Notes: generated by a model from the letters alone, not told the origin. A stretch of DNA of 64,000 nt from Bradyrhizobium sp. CCBAU 53421 (GCF_015291625.1 NZ_CP030047.1:3100001-3164000), one strand, 5' to 3'. Shown: positions 23,272 through 32,746, numbered from the stretch's first letter. Numbers and translations are program-made.

Positions 23272-24497
23272 CCGGTACGGGGATCATTGACCAGTTTCTG
23301 GAAACGTTCACGCGCTATATCGACAACGGTTTTGGGCTACTTGGCAGCGATATCGGGTATCTCGCAACGACCCTTGCGGCGATCGACATCACGCTTGCCG
23401 CTTTGTTCTGGAGTTGGGGAACTGACGAGGACATCATCGCGCGCCTCGTCAAGAAGACGCTCTTCGTGGGGGTCTTCGCCTACCTCATCGGGAACTGGAA
23501 CAGCCTGGCGCGTATCATCTTCGAGAGCTTCGCCGGTCTTGGACTGAAGGCATCGGGCGCAAGCCTGTCCGCATCCGATTTCCTGAGACCTGGAAAGATC
23601 GCTCAAGTCGGGCTTGACGCCGGCCGACCGTTACTCGACTCGATCTCCAACTTGATGGGCTACATCAGCTTCTTCGAGAATTTCGTCCAGATCGTCGTTC
23701 TCCTGTTCGCCTGGGTCGTGGTGTTGCTTGCCTTCTTCATTCTGGCGATCCAACTCTTTGTCACCCTGATCGAATTCAAGCTCACGACGCTTGCCGGCTT
23801 CGTGCTCATTCCCTTCGGCTTGTTCGGCAAGACTGCTTTCGCGGCCGAGCGGGTGCTGGGCAACGTCATATCATCCGGCATCAAGGTCTTGGTCCTGGCC
23901 GTCATCGTTGGCATTGGCTCGACCCTGTTCTCGCAATTCACCGCTGGCTTTGGTGGCAATCAGCCGACCATTGAAGACGCGATGACGCTGGTGCTGGCGG
24001 CGCTCTCCTTACTAGGCCTCGGCATCTTTGGTCCGGGTATCGCAAACGGCCTTGTGTCAGGCGGACCGCAACTCGGCGGCGGCGCTGCAATTGGAACAGG
24101 CCTTGCTGCCGGCGGCGTTGTTGCGGCGGGCGCGGGTCTTGCCGCCGGCGGTGCTGGTCTCGCTGGCGGCGCAATCGCTGGCGCCGCGCGTAGTGGCGGC
24201 GCTGCGATGAGCGGAGCATCAGCGGCCTACCGGAGCGGCGGCCTTGCCGGTGTCGCGGAGGCCGGCGCTTCCGCTGCGATGAGCCCGTTGCGTCGTGCAG
24301 CGGCTGCGCTCGGCGGAGGTAGGGAAGCCGGCGCGCAGGGCGCGAGCACTTCGGCCGAAGGACAGCCCGATTGGGCGCGTCGCATGAAGCGTGCCGAGAC
24401 TGTTCGGCACGGTGCGTCGGCAGTCAGCCACGCGGTTCGCTCAGGTGATCACGGTGGCGGTGGCTCTTCCGTCGATTTGTCTGAAGGAGAGCGCTGA
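23268..24497 (+). CDS. trbL: P-type conjugative transfer protein TrbL (VirB6 family)
   Basis: A 409-residue polytopic inner-membrane protein. It begins IIDQFLETFTRYIDNGFGLL and has hydrophobic segments throughout residues 30-270, including VQIVVLLFAWVVVLLAFFIL and TTLAGFVLIPFGLFGKTAF. From about residue 265 it turns into a Gly/Ala-rich tail (AAGAGLAAGGAGLAGGA), then a polar end. The tail is normal for the family. A 99-base gap separates it from trbF. Confidence 0.9.
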   Translation: MTGTGIIDQFLETFTRYIDNGFGLLGSDIGYLATTLAAIDITLAALFWSWGTDEDIIARLVKKTLFVGVFAYLIGNWNSLARIIFESFAGLGLKASGASLSASDFLRPGKIAQVGLDAGRPLLDSISNLMGYISFFENFVQIVVLLFAWVVVLLAFFILAIQLFVTLIEFKLTTLAGFVLIPFGLFGKTAFAAERVLGNVISSGIKVLVLAVIVGIGSTLFSQFTAGFGGNQPTIEDAMTLVLAALSLLGLGIFGPGIANGLVSGGPQLGGGAAIGTGLAAGGVVAAGAGLAAGGAGLAGGAIAGAARSGGAAMSGASAAYRSGGLAGVAEAGASAAMSPLRRAAAALGGGREAGAQGASTSAEGQPDWARRMKRAETVRHGASAVSHAVRSGDHGGGGSSVDLSEGER

Positions 24498-24596
24498 TAC
24501 TTAGCCACTGCGCCTTCGCCAGCCGCTGCGCGGCCGACTGAAACGCGGACACCGAACAACTCGAAAACGATTACTTGATCTCAGGGGCAACTATCG

Positions 24597-25280
24597 ATGT
24601 TCAAACGACCTTCCGTACACTACGGGCGCATGCCCGAGCCGATCACGCCTTACCAAAAGGCAGCGCAGGTTTGGGACGAACGCATTGGATCTGCCCGCGT
24701 ACAGGCCAAGAACTGGCGCTTGATGGCGTTCGGCTGCTTGATGTTATCAGCCGGTCTCGCAGGTAGCCTCGTGTGGCAATCGAGCCAAAGCTCGATCACG
24801 CCCTGGGTGGTTGAAGTGGACCATCTCGGCCAGGCCCAAAGGGTCGCGCCGGCCAACATCGACTATCAACCCACTGATGCGCAGATCGCCTACCATCTGG
24901 CGCGCTTTATCGAGGATGTCAGAGGCCTACCGGCGGACGGCATCGTTCTGCGACAAAACTGGCTCCGGGCCTATGATTTTACGACCGATCGTGGTGCTGC
25001 TGCGCTCAACGACTATGCGCGCAACAATGACCCCTTTGCCAAGTTGGGCAAGGCCCAAATCTCCGTGGACGTCTCAAGCGTCATTCGCGCGTCGTCTGAG
25101 AGCTTTCGTGTCGCGTGGACCCAGCGCGTCTACGACAACGGCTCGCTGAACTCGACGGAGCGCTGGACTGCAATTCTCTCGATCGTGATCGAGACACCCC
25201 GCGATGCTGAACGCCTGCGCAAGAACCCTCTTGGCGTCTATGTCCGCGCCATCAACTGGTCAAAGGAGTTGAGCCAGTGA
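24597..25280 (+). CDS. trbF: Conjugal transfer protein TrbF (VirB8 family)
   Basis: A 227-residue bitopic protein. A short cytoplasmic part (TPYQKAAQVWDERIGSARVQ) precedes one transmembrane segment (residues about 43-60) and a periplasmic VirB8-like domain with WVVEVDHLGQAQRVAP and AWTQRVYDNGSLNSTERW. CAGGGGC precedes the ATG at 24597. Its stop overlaps the GTG start of trbG. Confidence 0.92.
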   Translation: MFKRPSVHYGRMPEPITPYQKAAQVWDERIGSARVQAKNWRLMAFGCLMLSAGLAGSLVWQSSQSSITPWVVEVDHLGQAQRVAPANIDYQPTDAQIAYHLARFIEDVRGLPADGIVLRQNWLRAYDFTTDRGAAALNDYARNNDPFAKLGKAQISVDVSSVIRASSESFRVAWTQRVYDNGSLNSTERWTAILSIVIETPRDAERLRKNPLGVYVRAINWSKELSQ

Positions 25281-26311
25281 CCAACACGACGCATGACGCT
25301 TATTCGTATCGTCCTTTCCCGCAGATCAGGCTCAACTCGGCTTGGTCCCGGTTCGTGACCTCAAGGCGAGCACTTCTGTCAGCGCTCTTGCTTTGCTCGT
25401 CGGCGCTCGGCGGGTGCTCGACCTATATTCCTCCTGGGATCAGCTATGACGCTCAAGTCCCGCCACTACCGGCGGCTCCAGCGGCGTTGGACGACAGGTC
25501 GCAGCCGCTTCACGTTCCGCCGCTCTGGAAGCCGGTTCTCGGCGGCAAATCGGGAGGGAAGGAAGACGCGGAGCCAGTGAGCCGGGTTGAGACGGCAAAC
25601 AGTGCGGCCCGGGTCGAACCGCGCAAACGCGGGTATTTCAACGCGGCGCAGATTTACGCGTACAGTCCTGGAGCCCTCTATCAGGTTTACGCCGCACCGG
25701 GGCAGATCACGGATATCGCCCTCGAGGAGGGTGAGCAGTTGGCGGGATCAGGACCCATCGCGGCCGGGGATACGGTGCGTTGGGTCGTGGGCGACACCGA
25801 GAGCGGGAACGGCGACACGCGCCGCGTCCATATCCTTGTCAAGCCGACCCGTGCATCGATCGAGACTAACCTCGTCGTCAATACCGACCGCCGCACCTAT
25901 CTTATCGAACTCCGATCCCGCGAGCGGCCATACATGCCGTCCGTTTCCTGGTACTATCCGGAAGCAGCGCGCGAACGATCCCGTTCAGTCGCCCTGAAAC
26001 CCGTTCTTCCGGATCCGGCGCAGCGTATCTCCCGCTACGCCATCGAAGGGGACAGTCCTGCGTGGCGGCCGCTCGCCGCATATGACGATGGCCGCAAGGT
26101 CTATGTCGAATTCCCGCCGGGGATCGTGCAAGGTGAGATGCCTCCGCTCTTTGTAATTGGTCCAGATGGCAAGACCGAACTCGTCAACTATCGCGCCTAC
26201 GGCAACGTGCTGATCGTGGATCGGCTCTTTGCAGCCGCCGAACTCCGGCTCGGCGGCGAGCACCAGCAGAAGGTCAGGATTGTCAGGACCGACGGGAGGC
26301 CGTCGTCATGA
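25277..26311 (+). CDS. trbG: P-type conjugative transfer protein TrbG (VirB9 family)
   Basis: A 344-residue outer-membrane-complex protein. The N-terminus is longer than usual; a lipobox-like ALGGCS lies at about residue 43-48. The VirB9 domain contains YAYSPGALYQVYAAPGQITD, ALEEGEQL, RRTYLIELRSRERPYMPSVS and SWYYPE. It starts at a GTG inside the trbF stop (GTGA) and ends in an ATGA overlap with trbI. Confidence 0.92.
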   Translation: MTNTTHDAYSYRPFPQIRLNSAWSRFVTSRRALLSALLLCSSALGGCSTYIPPGISYDAQVPPLPAAPAALDDRSQPLHVPPLWKPVLGGKSGGKEDAEPVSRVETANSAARVEPRKRGYFNAAQIYAYSPGALYQVYAAPGQITDIALEEGEQLAGSGPIAAGDTVRWVVGDTESGNGDTRRVHILVKPTRASIETNLVVNTDRRTYLIELRSRERPYMPSVSWYYPEAARERSRSVALKPVLPDPAQRISRYAIEGDSPAWRPLAAYDDGRKVYVEFPPGIVQGEMPPLFVIGPDGKTELVNYRAYGNVLIVDRLFAAAELRLGGEHQQKVRIVRTDGRPSS

Positions 26312-27516
26312 ACACTCCGCATGGAAGCGATCACGAAAAAATAATTCCGCCGGAGACACAAAGGGAGCAGTCCGAAAGCTTCCGCTTGAGAGCAGAGAAT
26401 CCGCGTGTGACACGATTGTCCCGGAGAGTCCTGGCCGGTGGGAGCGCCGTTGCATTGCTCGTCATCGGCGGAACTGTGTTGTGGTCGCTGCAGAGCAATC
26501 GTCCCCGAAACTCGGCGGCCGACGAGCTTTACAGTACCGATCATCACAATATTGCTGACGGCATTACGACGCTGCCGAAGGATTACGCTGGCGTTTCGCG
26601 GCAGCCAATCCCGCAACTCGGTCCGCCACTCCCTGGGGACCTCGGTCGACCGATCCTTGCCGCCCAAGGCCAGTCGCCGACGATCGGCGGTGATCCGGAA
26701 CAGCAGCGCCGGGACCAAGAGATCGAGGCAGCCCGCATCAGCCATTTGTTCGCTGCGACCAATGGAGGAGTGCGTCCGCCCACTGCTGCCGCGGTTGGAA
26801 GCGACCGGGTTGTGCCACCGAACGCAACGAACTCTGGCGACGATGGATCTGCGCAGAATGGCCAGGACCGCAAGCTTGCCTTCGTCAACGCCTCCGTGGA
26901 CCGTCGCACGGTAAGCCCTGACCGTGTCACCAGACCCGCTTCACCATACATCGTTCAGGCCGGGACGGTGATTCCGGGAGCACTGATCACCGGGATCCGA
27001 TCGGACCTGCCAGGCCAAATTACCGCGCAGGTCACCGAGAATGTTTTCGACACACCGACCGGCCGCTTTCTGCTTGTGCCTCAGGGTGCGCGCCTGATCG
27101 GTATCTACGATAGCCAGGTCACCTTCGGCCAGTCCCGTGTCCTGCTCGTTTGGACCCGGCTGATCATGCCGAATGGACGTTCAATCGTTCTCGAGCGGCA
27201 GCCTGGCGCTGACACCGCGGGATATGCAGGTCTTGAAGACCAGGTCGACAACCACTGGCGCGAACTCTTCAAGGCCGCGGCACTATCGACGTTTCTGTCG
27301 ATCGGGACTGAACTGGGGGCCGGCTCAGACACCAATAGCAACGACAGCACAATCATCCAGGCATTGCGACACGGCGCCTCGGACTCACTGAACCAGACCG
27401 GACAGCAGGTAGTTCGGCGCAGCCTGAACATCCAGCCCACTCTGACCGTGCGACCCGGTTTCCCGGTTCGCGTTCTCGTCAATCGCGACCTCATACTTGC
27501 GCCTTATGGAGGATAG
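26308..27516 (+). CDS. trbI: Conjugal transfer protein TrbI (VirB10 family)
   Basis: A 402-residue protein spanning the envelope. One transmembrane segment near residues 45-62 is followed by a Pro-rich linker (IPQLGPPLPGDLGRPIL) and the C-terminal VirB10 beta-barrel domain: YIVQAGTVIPGALITGIRSD, GQITAQVTENVFDTPTGRFL, VPQGARLIGIYDSQVTFGQ, then IQPTLTVRPGFPVRVLVNRD. It is the last structural gene of the channel; the DUF2274 gene follows three bases later. Confidence 0.92.
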   Translation: MNTPHGSDHEKIIPPETQREQSESFRLRAENPRVTRLSRRVLAGGSAVALLVIGGTVLWSLQSNRPRNSAADELYSTDHHNIADGITTLPKDYAGVSRQPIPQLGPPLPGDLGRPILAAQGQSPTIGGDPEQQRRDQEIEAARISHLFAATNGGVRPPTAAAVGSDRVVPPNATNSGDDGSAQNGQDRKLAFVNASVDRRTVSPDRVTRPASPYIVQAGTVIPGALITGIRSDLPGQITAQVTENVFDTPTGRFLLVPQGARLIGIYDSQVTFGQSRVLLVWTRLIMPNGRSIVLERQPGADTAGYAGLEDQVDNHWRELFKAAALSTFLSIGTELGAGSDTNSNDSTIIQALRHGASDSLNQTGQQVVRRSLNIQPTLTVRPGFPVRVLVNRDLILAPYGG

Positions 27517-27519
27517 GGG

Positions 27520-27765
27520 ATGCCCAAGCTGAGAATAGGAGCACTGCCAGACGACAAGCCAGTCAAGGTTACCACTGAGCTTCCAGCGTCAGTCCATCGA
27601 GATCTCGTCGCCTACGCAGAGGCCCTTGCACGCGAAAATGGGCAGCGCATCGATCCGGCAAAGCTGATCGCGCCGATGCTGGCACGCTTTATGGCCACGG
27701 ACCGCGGTTTTGCAAAGGCGAGACGTGCCGATCAGGCCCCGAGAGCCGGCGGAGGTGAGGGATAG
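27520..27765 (+). CDS. DUF2274 domain-containing protein
   Basis: An 81-residue protein, KLRIGALPDDKPVKVTTELP then VHRDLVAYAEALARENGQRI. The pattern is that of a small ribbon-helix-helix-like protein that closes trb operons of this type. Function unknown. Its end overlaps the 3' end of the convergent LysR gene by 34 bases. Confidence 0.8.
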   Translation: MPKLRIGALPDDKPVKVTTELPASVHRDLVAYAEALARENGQRIDPAKLIAPMLARFMATDRGFAKARRADQAPRAGGGEG

Positions 27766-28691
27766 CGGTCTGCCAACAGATTGAGGAAACGCTTCAGAGC
27801 CGGATTCTCATTGTCGTGGCGCCAATGCGCATAGAAGTCCAGCCGGCTTGATCCCGTTCTGTCCCGTAACTCGCGGTACGCCAAGCCGGCGAAGCTCGCT
27901 CCAATATCCGATTCCAGCACAAGGCTGAGCCTCAGGCCCATACTTATCAGACTCTTGACAGTGTCTCGGCTAACGTCATGGAATTCGATCTTGGGGCGGT
28001 CCTCTGATAGTACCAGCTTGGATATCAAGAGATTCTCGAGCTCCTGTCCAGAATCATACTGGCTCAAAAGAATTGTTTCATTGTGCAGGTCGGTCCAGTA
28101 GACAATCTCGCGTGCTGCCAAGCCGTGATCTTTAGGCAGCGCGATCAAGATGCGTTCGCTCCAGAGCGGTAGTGCTTTGGTGTCCCTTGAAAGCAGACGT
28201 CCCGGAGTCACGATTACGTCGACGGTCCCGCTACCAAGGGCAGTCATTAGACGAAGGCGAGAGCGTTCCACCGTTGCCAATTCGATCTGCGGGAGCCGCT
28301 TCTTGAAATCCCCTAAGATAGCTCGCAAATTCCCAGTGGAGATGGATGTGCAGAAGCCGATCGTAAGCTGACCGGTTTCGCCGCGGCCATTAGATTTGCC
28401 CGTGTGGACTAGTGCATCGACTTGCTCCAAGATCAACCGCGCAATTCGCAGAACCGCGGAGCCAGCGCTAGTAGGCTTGATCCCTCCGCTTGAGCGATCA
28501 AACAAGGAGGTCCCGACTAAATACTCGAGCTGGCTAATGGAACGACTGAGAACAGTGTGTTTGATGGAAAGCACTTCTGCAGCTCGTCGGAAGCTTCCAT
28601 AATCAGAAGCGACAACGGCTAATCGAAGCTGGTGTAGGTCAATAGCTCTCGCCGCGTGCTGATGATCGTCTCTATTACTAATCTCGGTCAT
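27732..28691 (-). CDS. LysR family transcriptional regulator
   Basis: A 319-residue regulator. The N-terminal winged HTH is at residues about 17-75: LHQLRLAVVASDYGSFRRAA, VLSIKHTVLSRSISQLEYLV and GTSLFDRSSGGIKPTSAG. The rest is a periplasmic-binding-protein-like effector domain (GQLTIGFCTSISTGNLRAIL). A LysR gene at this place is common in elements of this type. It is convergent with the trb operon and co-oriented with luxI and luxR. Target unknown. The ATG at 28691 begins the recognised part. Confidence 0.85.
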   Translation of the reverse strand: MTEISNRDDHQHAARAIDLHQLRLAVVASDYGSFRRAAEVLSIKHTVLSRSISQLEYLVGTSLFDRSSGGIKPTSAGSAVLRIARLILEQVDALVHTGKSNGRGETGQLTIGFCTSISTGNLRAILGDFKKRLPQIELATVERSRLRLMTALGSGTVDVIVTPGRLLSRDTKALPLWSERILIALPKDHGLAAREIVYWTDLHNETILLSQYDSGQELENLLISKLVLSEDRPKIEFHDVSRDTVKSLISMGLRLSLVLESDIGASFAGLAYRELRDRTGSSRLDFYAHWRHDNENPALKRFLNLLADRYPSPPPALGA

Positions 28692-28776
28692 GTTCGTAGC
28701 TCGGTAGCAAACCGTAAGGCACGGCGTCCCCGCTCCACGCGGGGCCGCATATTTCGTTTGTTGGTATTGGATCGTC

Positions 28777-29412
28777 CTAGGCGGCGGCCGCGAAGATAAC
28801 CGGCGTCCAAAGAGCCGGCATCGAAAGGCCACCGGCTTTACGAAGGTTGGAGAGAATCTCACCTGAAATCGCAAGATAGCCCGCCACGGCTAAGGTATTG
28901 CCAATAGCGGAAGGATTGCCAATGCGGCGTAGCGGCCAACCGGCTCGTTGGAGGATTCGTTCCATTCGGACATCGGTGACGGTAACGATATCGGTGAGTT
29001 GTCGTGAAAGCCCGAACTCGACCATTCCGGCAAAGAGCTCATAAGCGGCGCGAGTGATACCGTGATCTCCCTTCGCAGCGTCGGCAGCAACATCGATTGC
29101 GAATCGACTACTTTCCCAAACGAGAGGAGTTGACGGCGCAGGCTGGCCTTGAAGAAGCGCGGGAAAGGTGTCGCGAAGCATGATCGAGCCAAGAGTAGGG
29201 AGGAGGCGAACGGAACCTTGCACTTGGCCGCTCTGAGACACTTGCACCAGGTAGATCGGACCCAATGCGTCAAAGTCATCAACCTCCATGTCCCCGCTGG
29301 TATGAACGTCCCACGCCATGCGGAGCTTGAAAACACGATGCCGCAAACGATGCATTTCAACGAGAGTGCCCGAAAACTCCCCGTACGAAGGTGGCGCGAT
29401 TAGTTGAATCAT
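28777..29412 (-). CDS. Acyl-homoserine-lactone synthase (LuxI/TraI family)
   Basis: A 211-residue autoinducer synthase that makes AHL from S-adenosylmethionine and an acyl donor. The invariant residues are present: RHRVFKLRMAW with R, F, R and W, VDDFDALGP with both acidic residues, GSVRLLP, and WESSRFAID with Glu, Arg and Phe. GGAGGG stands just before the ATG at 29412. Directly upstream in the same direction is a luxR gene, with a CCTG/CAGG dyad between. The acyl chain cannot be read from the sequence. Confidence 0.9.
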   Translation of the reverse strand: MIQLIAPPSYGEFSGTLVEMHRLRHRVFKLRMAWDVHTSGDMEVDDFDALGPIYLVQVSQSGQVQGSVRLLPTLGSIMLRDTFPALLQGQPAPSTPLVWESSRFAIDVAADAAKGDHGITRAAYELFAGMVEFGLSRQLTDIVTVTDVRMERILQRAGWPLRRIGNPSAIGNTLAVAGYLAISGEILSNLRKAGGLSMPALWTPVIFAAAA

Positions 29413-29473
29413 AGTCCCTCCAAAAAGTGGTTCATGAGCTCTTTTGAAGCGGGATTCTTGACTTGATTCATCA

Positions 29474-29487
29474 CCTGTAACTGCAGG
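29474..29487. promoter_or_regulatory. Candidate lux-type box upstream of luxI
   Basis: CCTGTAACTGCAGG is an imperfect 14-bp dyad (four matching outer pairs and one inner pair) lying 62 bases upstream of the luxI start, in the only gap between luxR and luxI. It recalls the ACCTGT/ACAGGT arms of lux boxes but is shorter than the usual 18-20 bases. Confidence 0.4.
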
Positions 29488-29498
29488 GGGCGCGGGCC

Positions 29499-30227
29499 CT
29501 AATTTTGCTTTCCTTTGTTCGCAGCCGCTAGGAGTGTCACCGCTTGCACAACGGTCCGCACACCGAGCTTCTCCTTCGCGTTCTCTAGGTAATATGCGAC
29601 GGTGTTGCGTGATATGCCGAGGATGCATCCAATTTCCCAGGCGCTTTTCCCTTGTGAGGCCCATTCCAGACATTCGAGCTCTCGAGGTGACAAGAATACC
29701 TCTGCGATTCTATGCCCGGTTCTGAGTTTACGGCGCACGTGAGCATGGAAATACATTGCTATGAGCTGAAGTACGCGCGCCTGTGAACTAGTGAAAGTTT
29801 CGAAGGCGTCACTGCGCTTGGATGCAGCGAACGTCAGTGCAGCGATGGGACCGTGACCGTCATGAATAGGGACGGTGAAGCCGAGCCGGATTCCAAAGTT
29901 GGAGGCTTCATCAAGCATCTGCTGTTGAAGCGATGAATAGGTTTTCTCTGCCGGAGCGAGCCCCCACCTAAACGGCTCAGTGTTGCCCAGTGCTTCTTGA
30001 ATGACTGGATCAATTCTCTGATAGCGGCTCTTAAGATAGTGCGACGTCCAGGCGTTAGGATAGTTCGAGATCAATCGTGGTTTCCCGTAGTTGGTTCGCG
30101 GGAGCGCCAGATAGGCAAAGCATGACAAATCTAAGGATTCCGCGGTGATGACCATCGTCCGCGAAAAGTCTGCGGGTTCTTTGGCCGCGGCGAGCATGTC
30201 AATGAACGTTTGGAAGACGCGATGCAT
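29499..30227 (-). CDS. LuxR-family AHL-responsive regulator (TraR-like)
   Basis: A 242-residue quorum-sensing receptor. The autoinducer domain shows the conserved residues in NAWTSHYLKSRYQRIDPVIQ (W, Y, D, P) and FRWGLAP (W). The C-terminal HTH is LSPRELECLEWASQGKSAWE, then GISRNTVAYYLENAKEKL. With AHL it would activate transcription. It sits with luxI next to a trb operon, the arrangement of traR/traI in ICEMlSymR7A-type elements, so control of ICE transfer is the probable role. The gene is divergent from the amidase gene. Confidence 0.9.
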   Translation of the reverse strand: MHRVFQTFIDMLAAAKEPADFSRTMVITAESLDLSCFAYLALPRTNYGKPRLISNYPNAWTSHYLKSRYQRIDPVIQEALGNTEPFRWGLAPAEKTYSSLQQQMLDEASNFGIRLGFTVPIHDGHGPIAALTFAASKRSDAFETFTSSQARVLQLIAMYFHAHVRRKLRTGHRIAEVFLSPRELECLEWASQGKSAWEIGCILGISRNTVAYYLENAKEKLGVRTVVQAVTLLAAANKGKQN

Positions 30228-30270
30228 ATAGCCGCTCCACCGCTATTCCTTGCGATACATACAGGTGTGT

Positions 30271-30285
30271 TGCATTGTACATGCA
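30271..30285. promoter_or_regulatory. Dyad in the luxR-amidase intergenic region
   Basis: TGCAT-TGTAC-ATGCA: perfect 5-bp arms around five bases. A wider TTGTA/TACAA pair (30275-30279 with 30293-30297) overlaps it. The position, 44 bases from the luxR start and 45 from the amidase start, would allow one protein to control both genes. Confidence 0.4.
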
Positions 30286-30329
30286 GTATAGATACAATAA
30301 GCATACGGTATTGGCTAGGAGGCCCGAGT

Positions 30330-31814
30330 TTGGAAAACGAAGATATGAAACCGGAAGATGCCGTTTTAGGCGCGCAGACCGGTTCTAAGGCCGCGTCCGG
30401 CGGTAGCGCGCTCGTCGAACTGAATGCGTCAACCGCCGTTGACGCAATGCGCAAGGGCGAACTGAGGGCGGAAGACTACGCGAACGCGCTATTGACCAGG
30501 GCAAATTCACTCCAAAGTCTGAATGCGTTTCGGACACTGAGTCCAGACGAGGTCCGTGAAGATGCTCGCTCGGCCGACAAAGTACGCGCGTCCGGAGCGA
30601 AACTGGGGCTGCTGCACGGCCTGCCCCTGCCGGTGAAGGACAGCGTCAACACGAAGTCACTTCCGACCTCGAACGGCACTCGGGCCCTTCGCGATTTTAA
30701 GCCGAAAGAAGATGCTGAGGTCGTGAAGCGACTTTTAAGTCAGGGCGCCATCGTAATGGGAAAGAGCAATTTGCAGGAGCTTTCCTATGGGTGGACCAGT
30801 AGCAATGACACGTTCGGGTCAGTGCGCAACCCCTATGATCAGGCGTGCGTTCCGGGCGGCAGCAGCGGCGGCTCCGCGGCCGCCGTCGCGGCTCGCATGG
30901 CGCCATTGGCGATTGCCGAGGACACACTGGGGTCCATTCGCATTCCGGCATCATGTTGCGGGCTCGCCGGCCTTCGTCCAACGTTTGGACGCTATCCGGG
31001 GGCTGGTATCATGTCACTTACCCAGAATAAATTCGATCAGGTCGGCCCCCTTGCGCGATCCGTGGCAGACCTAGCGCTATTCGATGCTGCAGTGACCGGT
31101 GAAACTGCAGCTACGGCGTCAGTGACGTTATCCGGCGTGCGTATCGGAATTGCTCCTGACTACTTCTACTCGGGGCTGGATCCGGAAGTGGAGCGCGTCG
31201 CAGAGGCGGCCATTCGTAAGCTGAAAGACGCGGGTGCAGTGATTGTGCAGGCCAACATCCCGGAAGTCGTGAAGTTGGCCTCTGAGATTGCATTCACGAT
31301 CATCACTTACGAGACCGTGCCGGCAATATCGGAGTTTCTAGCGAACGAGAAAACCGGTTTGACCTTCGAAGAGATGTTTTCCCAGGTGAGTGAGAGCATG
31401 CAGGGAGTCTTCAAATCTCTCTCCCTCGTTCCAAACAGGCCGTCGGCGGAGGTGTATGAAGCAGCTCTCCTTAACCGTCGAAATCTAAAGCAAGCGATTG
31501 CGAGCTATTTTTCCGATCAACAGATCGCTGCGCTCGCCTTTCCGACTCTTATGACACCGCCTCCAAGGATCGAGCAGGAAAGCGACGTCGTCATCCGCGG
31601 CGAGAATGTGCCACTTGGCGTCGCGCTTGTTCGCAACATTGCCGTCGGTACGTGCGCGAGCTTGGCGAGCCTCATCCTGCCGGCCGGCGTCACCGCGGGC
31701 GGGTTGCCGGTAGGAATGGAGTTTGACGCCCTGCCCGGCGAGGATCGTAACCTGCTTTCGCTCGGCTACGCGCTTGAGAACGCGCTCGGCCCCATCCAGC
31801 GGCCGGCCATCTGA
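30330..31814 (+). CDS. Amidase (amidase signature family)
   Basis: A 494-residue Ser-cisSer-Lys amidohydrolase. The catalytic Lys is in [12 protein letters not shown], the cis-Ser in [20 protein letters not shown] and the nucleophile Ser in [11 protein letters not shown]; the usual GTDTGGS is AEDTLGS here, but the Ser is kept. Such enzymes cleave carboxamides; the substrate is unknown. A perfect AGGAGG lies seven bases before the TTG at 30330, making that the likely start; ATG 30345 is the alternative. A strong terminator follows at 31901. Its neighbours are luxR and an aminotransferase-cupin relic. Confidence 0.85.
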   Translation: MENEDMKPEDAVLGAQTGSKAASGGSALVELNASTAVDAMRKGELRAEDYANALLTRANSLQSLNAFRTLSPDEVREDARSADKVRASGAKLGLLHGLPLPVKDSVNTKSLPTSNGTRALRDFKPKEDAEVVKRLLSQGAIVMGKSNLQELSYGWTSSNDTFGSVRNPYDQACVPGGSSGGSAAAVAARMAPLAIAEDTLGSIRIPASCCGLAGLRPTFGRYPGAGIMSLTQNKFDQVGPLARSVADLALFDAAVTGETAATASVTLSGVRIGIAPDYFYSGLDPEVERVAEAAIRKLKDAGAVIVQANIPEVVKLASEIAFTIITYETVPAISEFLANEKTGLTFEEMFSQVSESMQGVFKSLSLVPNRPSAEVYEAALLNRRNLKQAIASYFSDQQIAALAFPTLMTPPPRIEQESDVVIRGENVPLGVALVRNIAVGTCASLASLILPAGVTAGGLPVGMEFDALPGEDRNLLSLGYALENALGPIQRPAI

Positions 31815-31900
31815 GCGGGCTTCTTCCAATCCATCTCAAGAGTTTTTTCGCCTATCACGGAGTTAGCTGGTTAGCTTTCAGTAATGACCTCCCAAACTTG

Positions 31901-31936
31901 CCCGGGTCCGGGGCACTTCGGATCCGGGACCTTTTT
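31901..31936 (+). terminator. Terminator after the amidase gene
   Basis: CCCGGGTCCG (31901-31910) pairs with CGGATCCGGG (31919-31928), one G-T pair in ten, around an eight-base loop; TTTTT follows at 31932-31936. Confidence 0.65.
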
Positions 31937-32008
31937 GAGCCGGCTGATCGATGACCGGCGGTCGCACATGATTGTTGAAGGAACTCGGCCGAAGAAGAAG
32001 CGAATCTG

Positions 32009-32706
32009 ATGAACGTCGATCTTCACAAACTATCCATACGGGAATTGTCGAGCTTCCGTGCTCAGGTGAGCCTTCGGTACGAATCGTTTACAGCGCGCGA
32101 AGTAAATCTCGATTTCTCTCGCGGGAAGCCAAGCCCCGAACAACTCAGTTTGTCCGACGACTTGCTGTCCATGCCGGGGACGACGGCTACCGCTCCGCAG
32201 ATGGCGGTGATTGCCGCAACTACTACGGAGGCGTCCATGGCTTGCCGCCTACCTGTCGGTTGTTCGCAGGCGCCTGTGTTGTGGTCATGGGATGCGCTGT
32301 TGTCCGGCTTGACTTCTCCCGATGCCAACATGCGTGGAACAGCACTGCAGGCGCCAGGCGCCGCTGCGGGCACGATTGCGCCGGGTTTATCGATGGCGTT
32401 GCACATGATCCGCGCCGGTGAGCGGACGGCCCCCCATGCGCACTCGTATTCGCATCTTTTCATGGTGCAGATGGTGTCGGCGAGGTCGATCTCGACAGCC
32501 ACGAGCCACGGTCGATCGCGCGCGGCGACGACATTTTTATTCCCGCCTGGTGCGCGCACTCTTTCCATTCGGGTAAAGACCTGGCGCTGCTTGCTCGGCA
32601 GAATCTGCCTGAAATTGCAGAGGCTGGCAGTCTTGTGCGAGAAACGGGGGACGGCGTTCTGAGCTTTGCTTACGATCCGCACGACGCAGACCGAACCAAA
32701 GCATAG
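32009..32706 (+). pseudogene. Composite relic: aminotransferase N-terminus joined to a cupin
   Basis: The first part reads LHKLSIRELSSFRAQVSLRY and LDFSRGKPSPEQLSLSDDLL, the start of a class I/II PLP aminotransferase; its continuation (DGYRSADGGDCRNYYGGVHG) is in another frame, after which the enzyme is cut off. From about 32285 a cupin begins: GTIAPGLSMALHMIRAGERT then PHAHSYSHLFM with two metal His, and after another frame change GDDIFIPAWCAHSFHSG, ending at TAG 32704-32706. The cupin recalls gentisate-dioxygenase-like proteins. Several frameshifts make the whole stretch non-functional. Confidence 0.7.
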
Positions 32707-32746
32707 GTGGGTGAGCGCGCGGGCCAGACCGCCCACGCGCTTCGCC

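Noticed and set aside
24110..24330. Gly/Ala-rich repetitive stretch in trbL
   Set aside because: A normal C-terminal tail of TrbL proteins, not a DNA repeat of interest.
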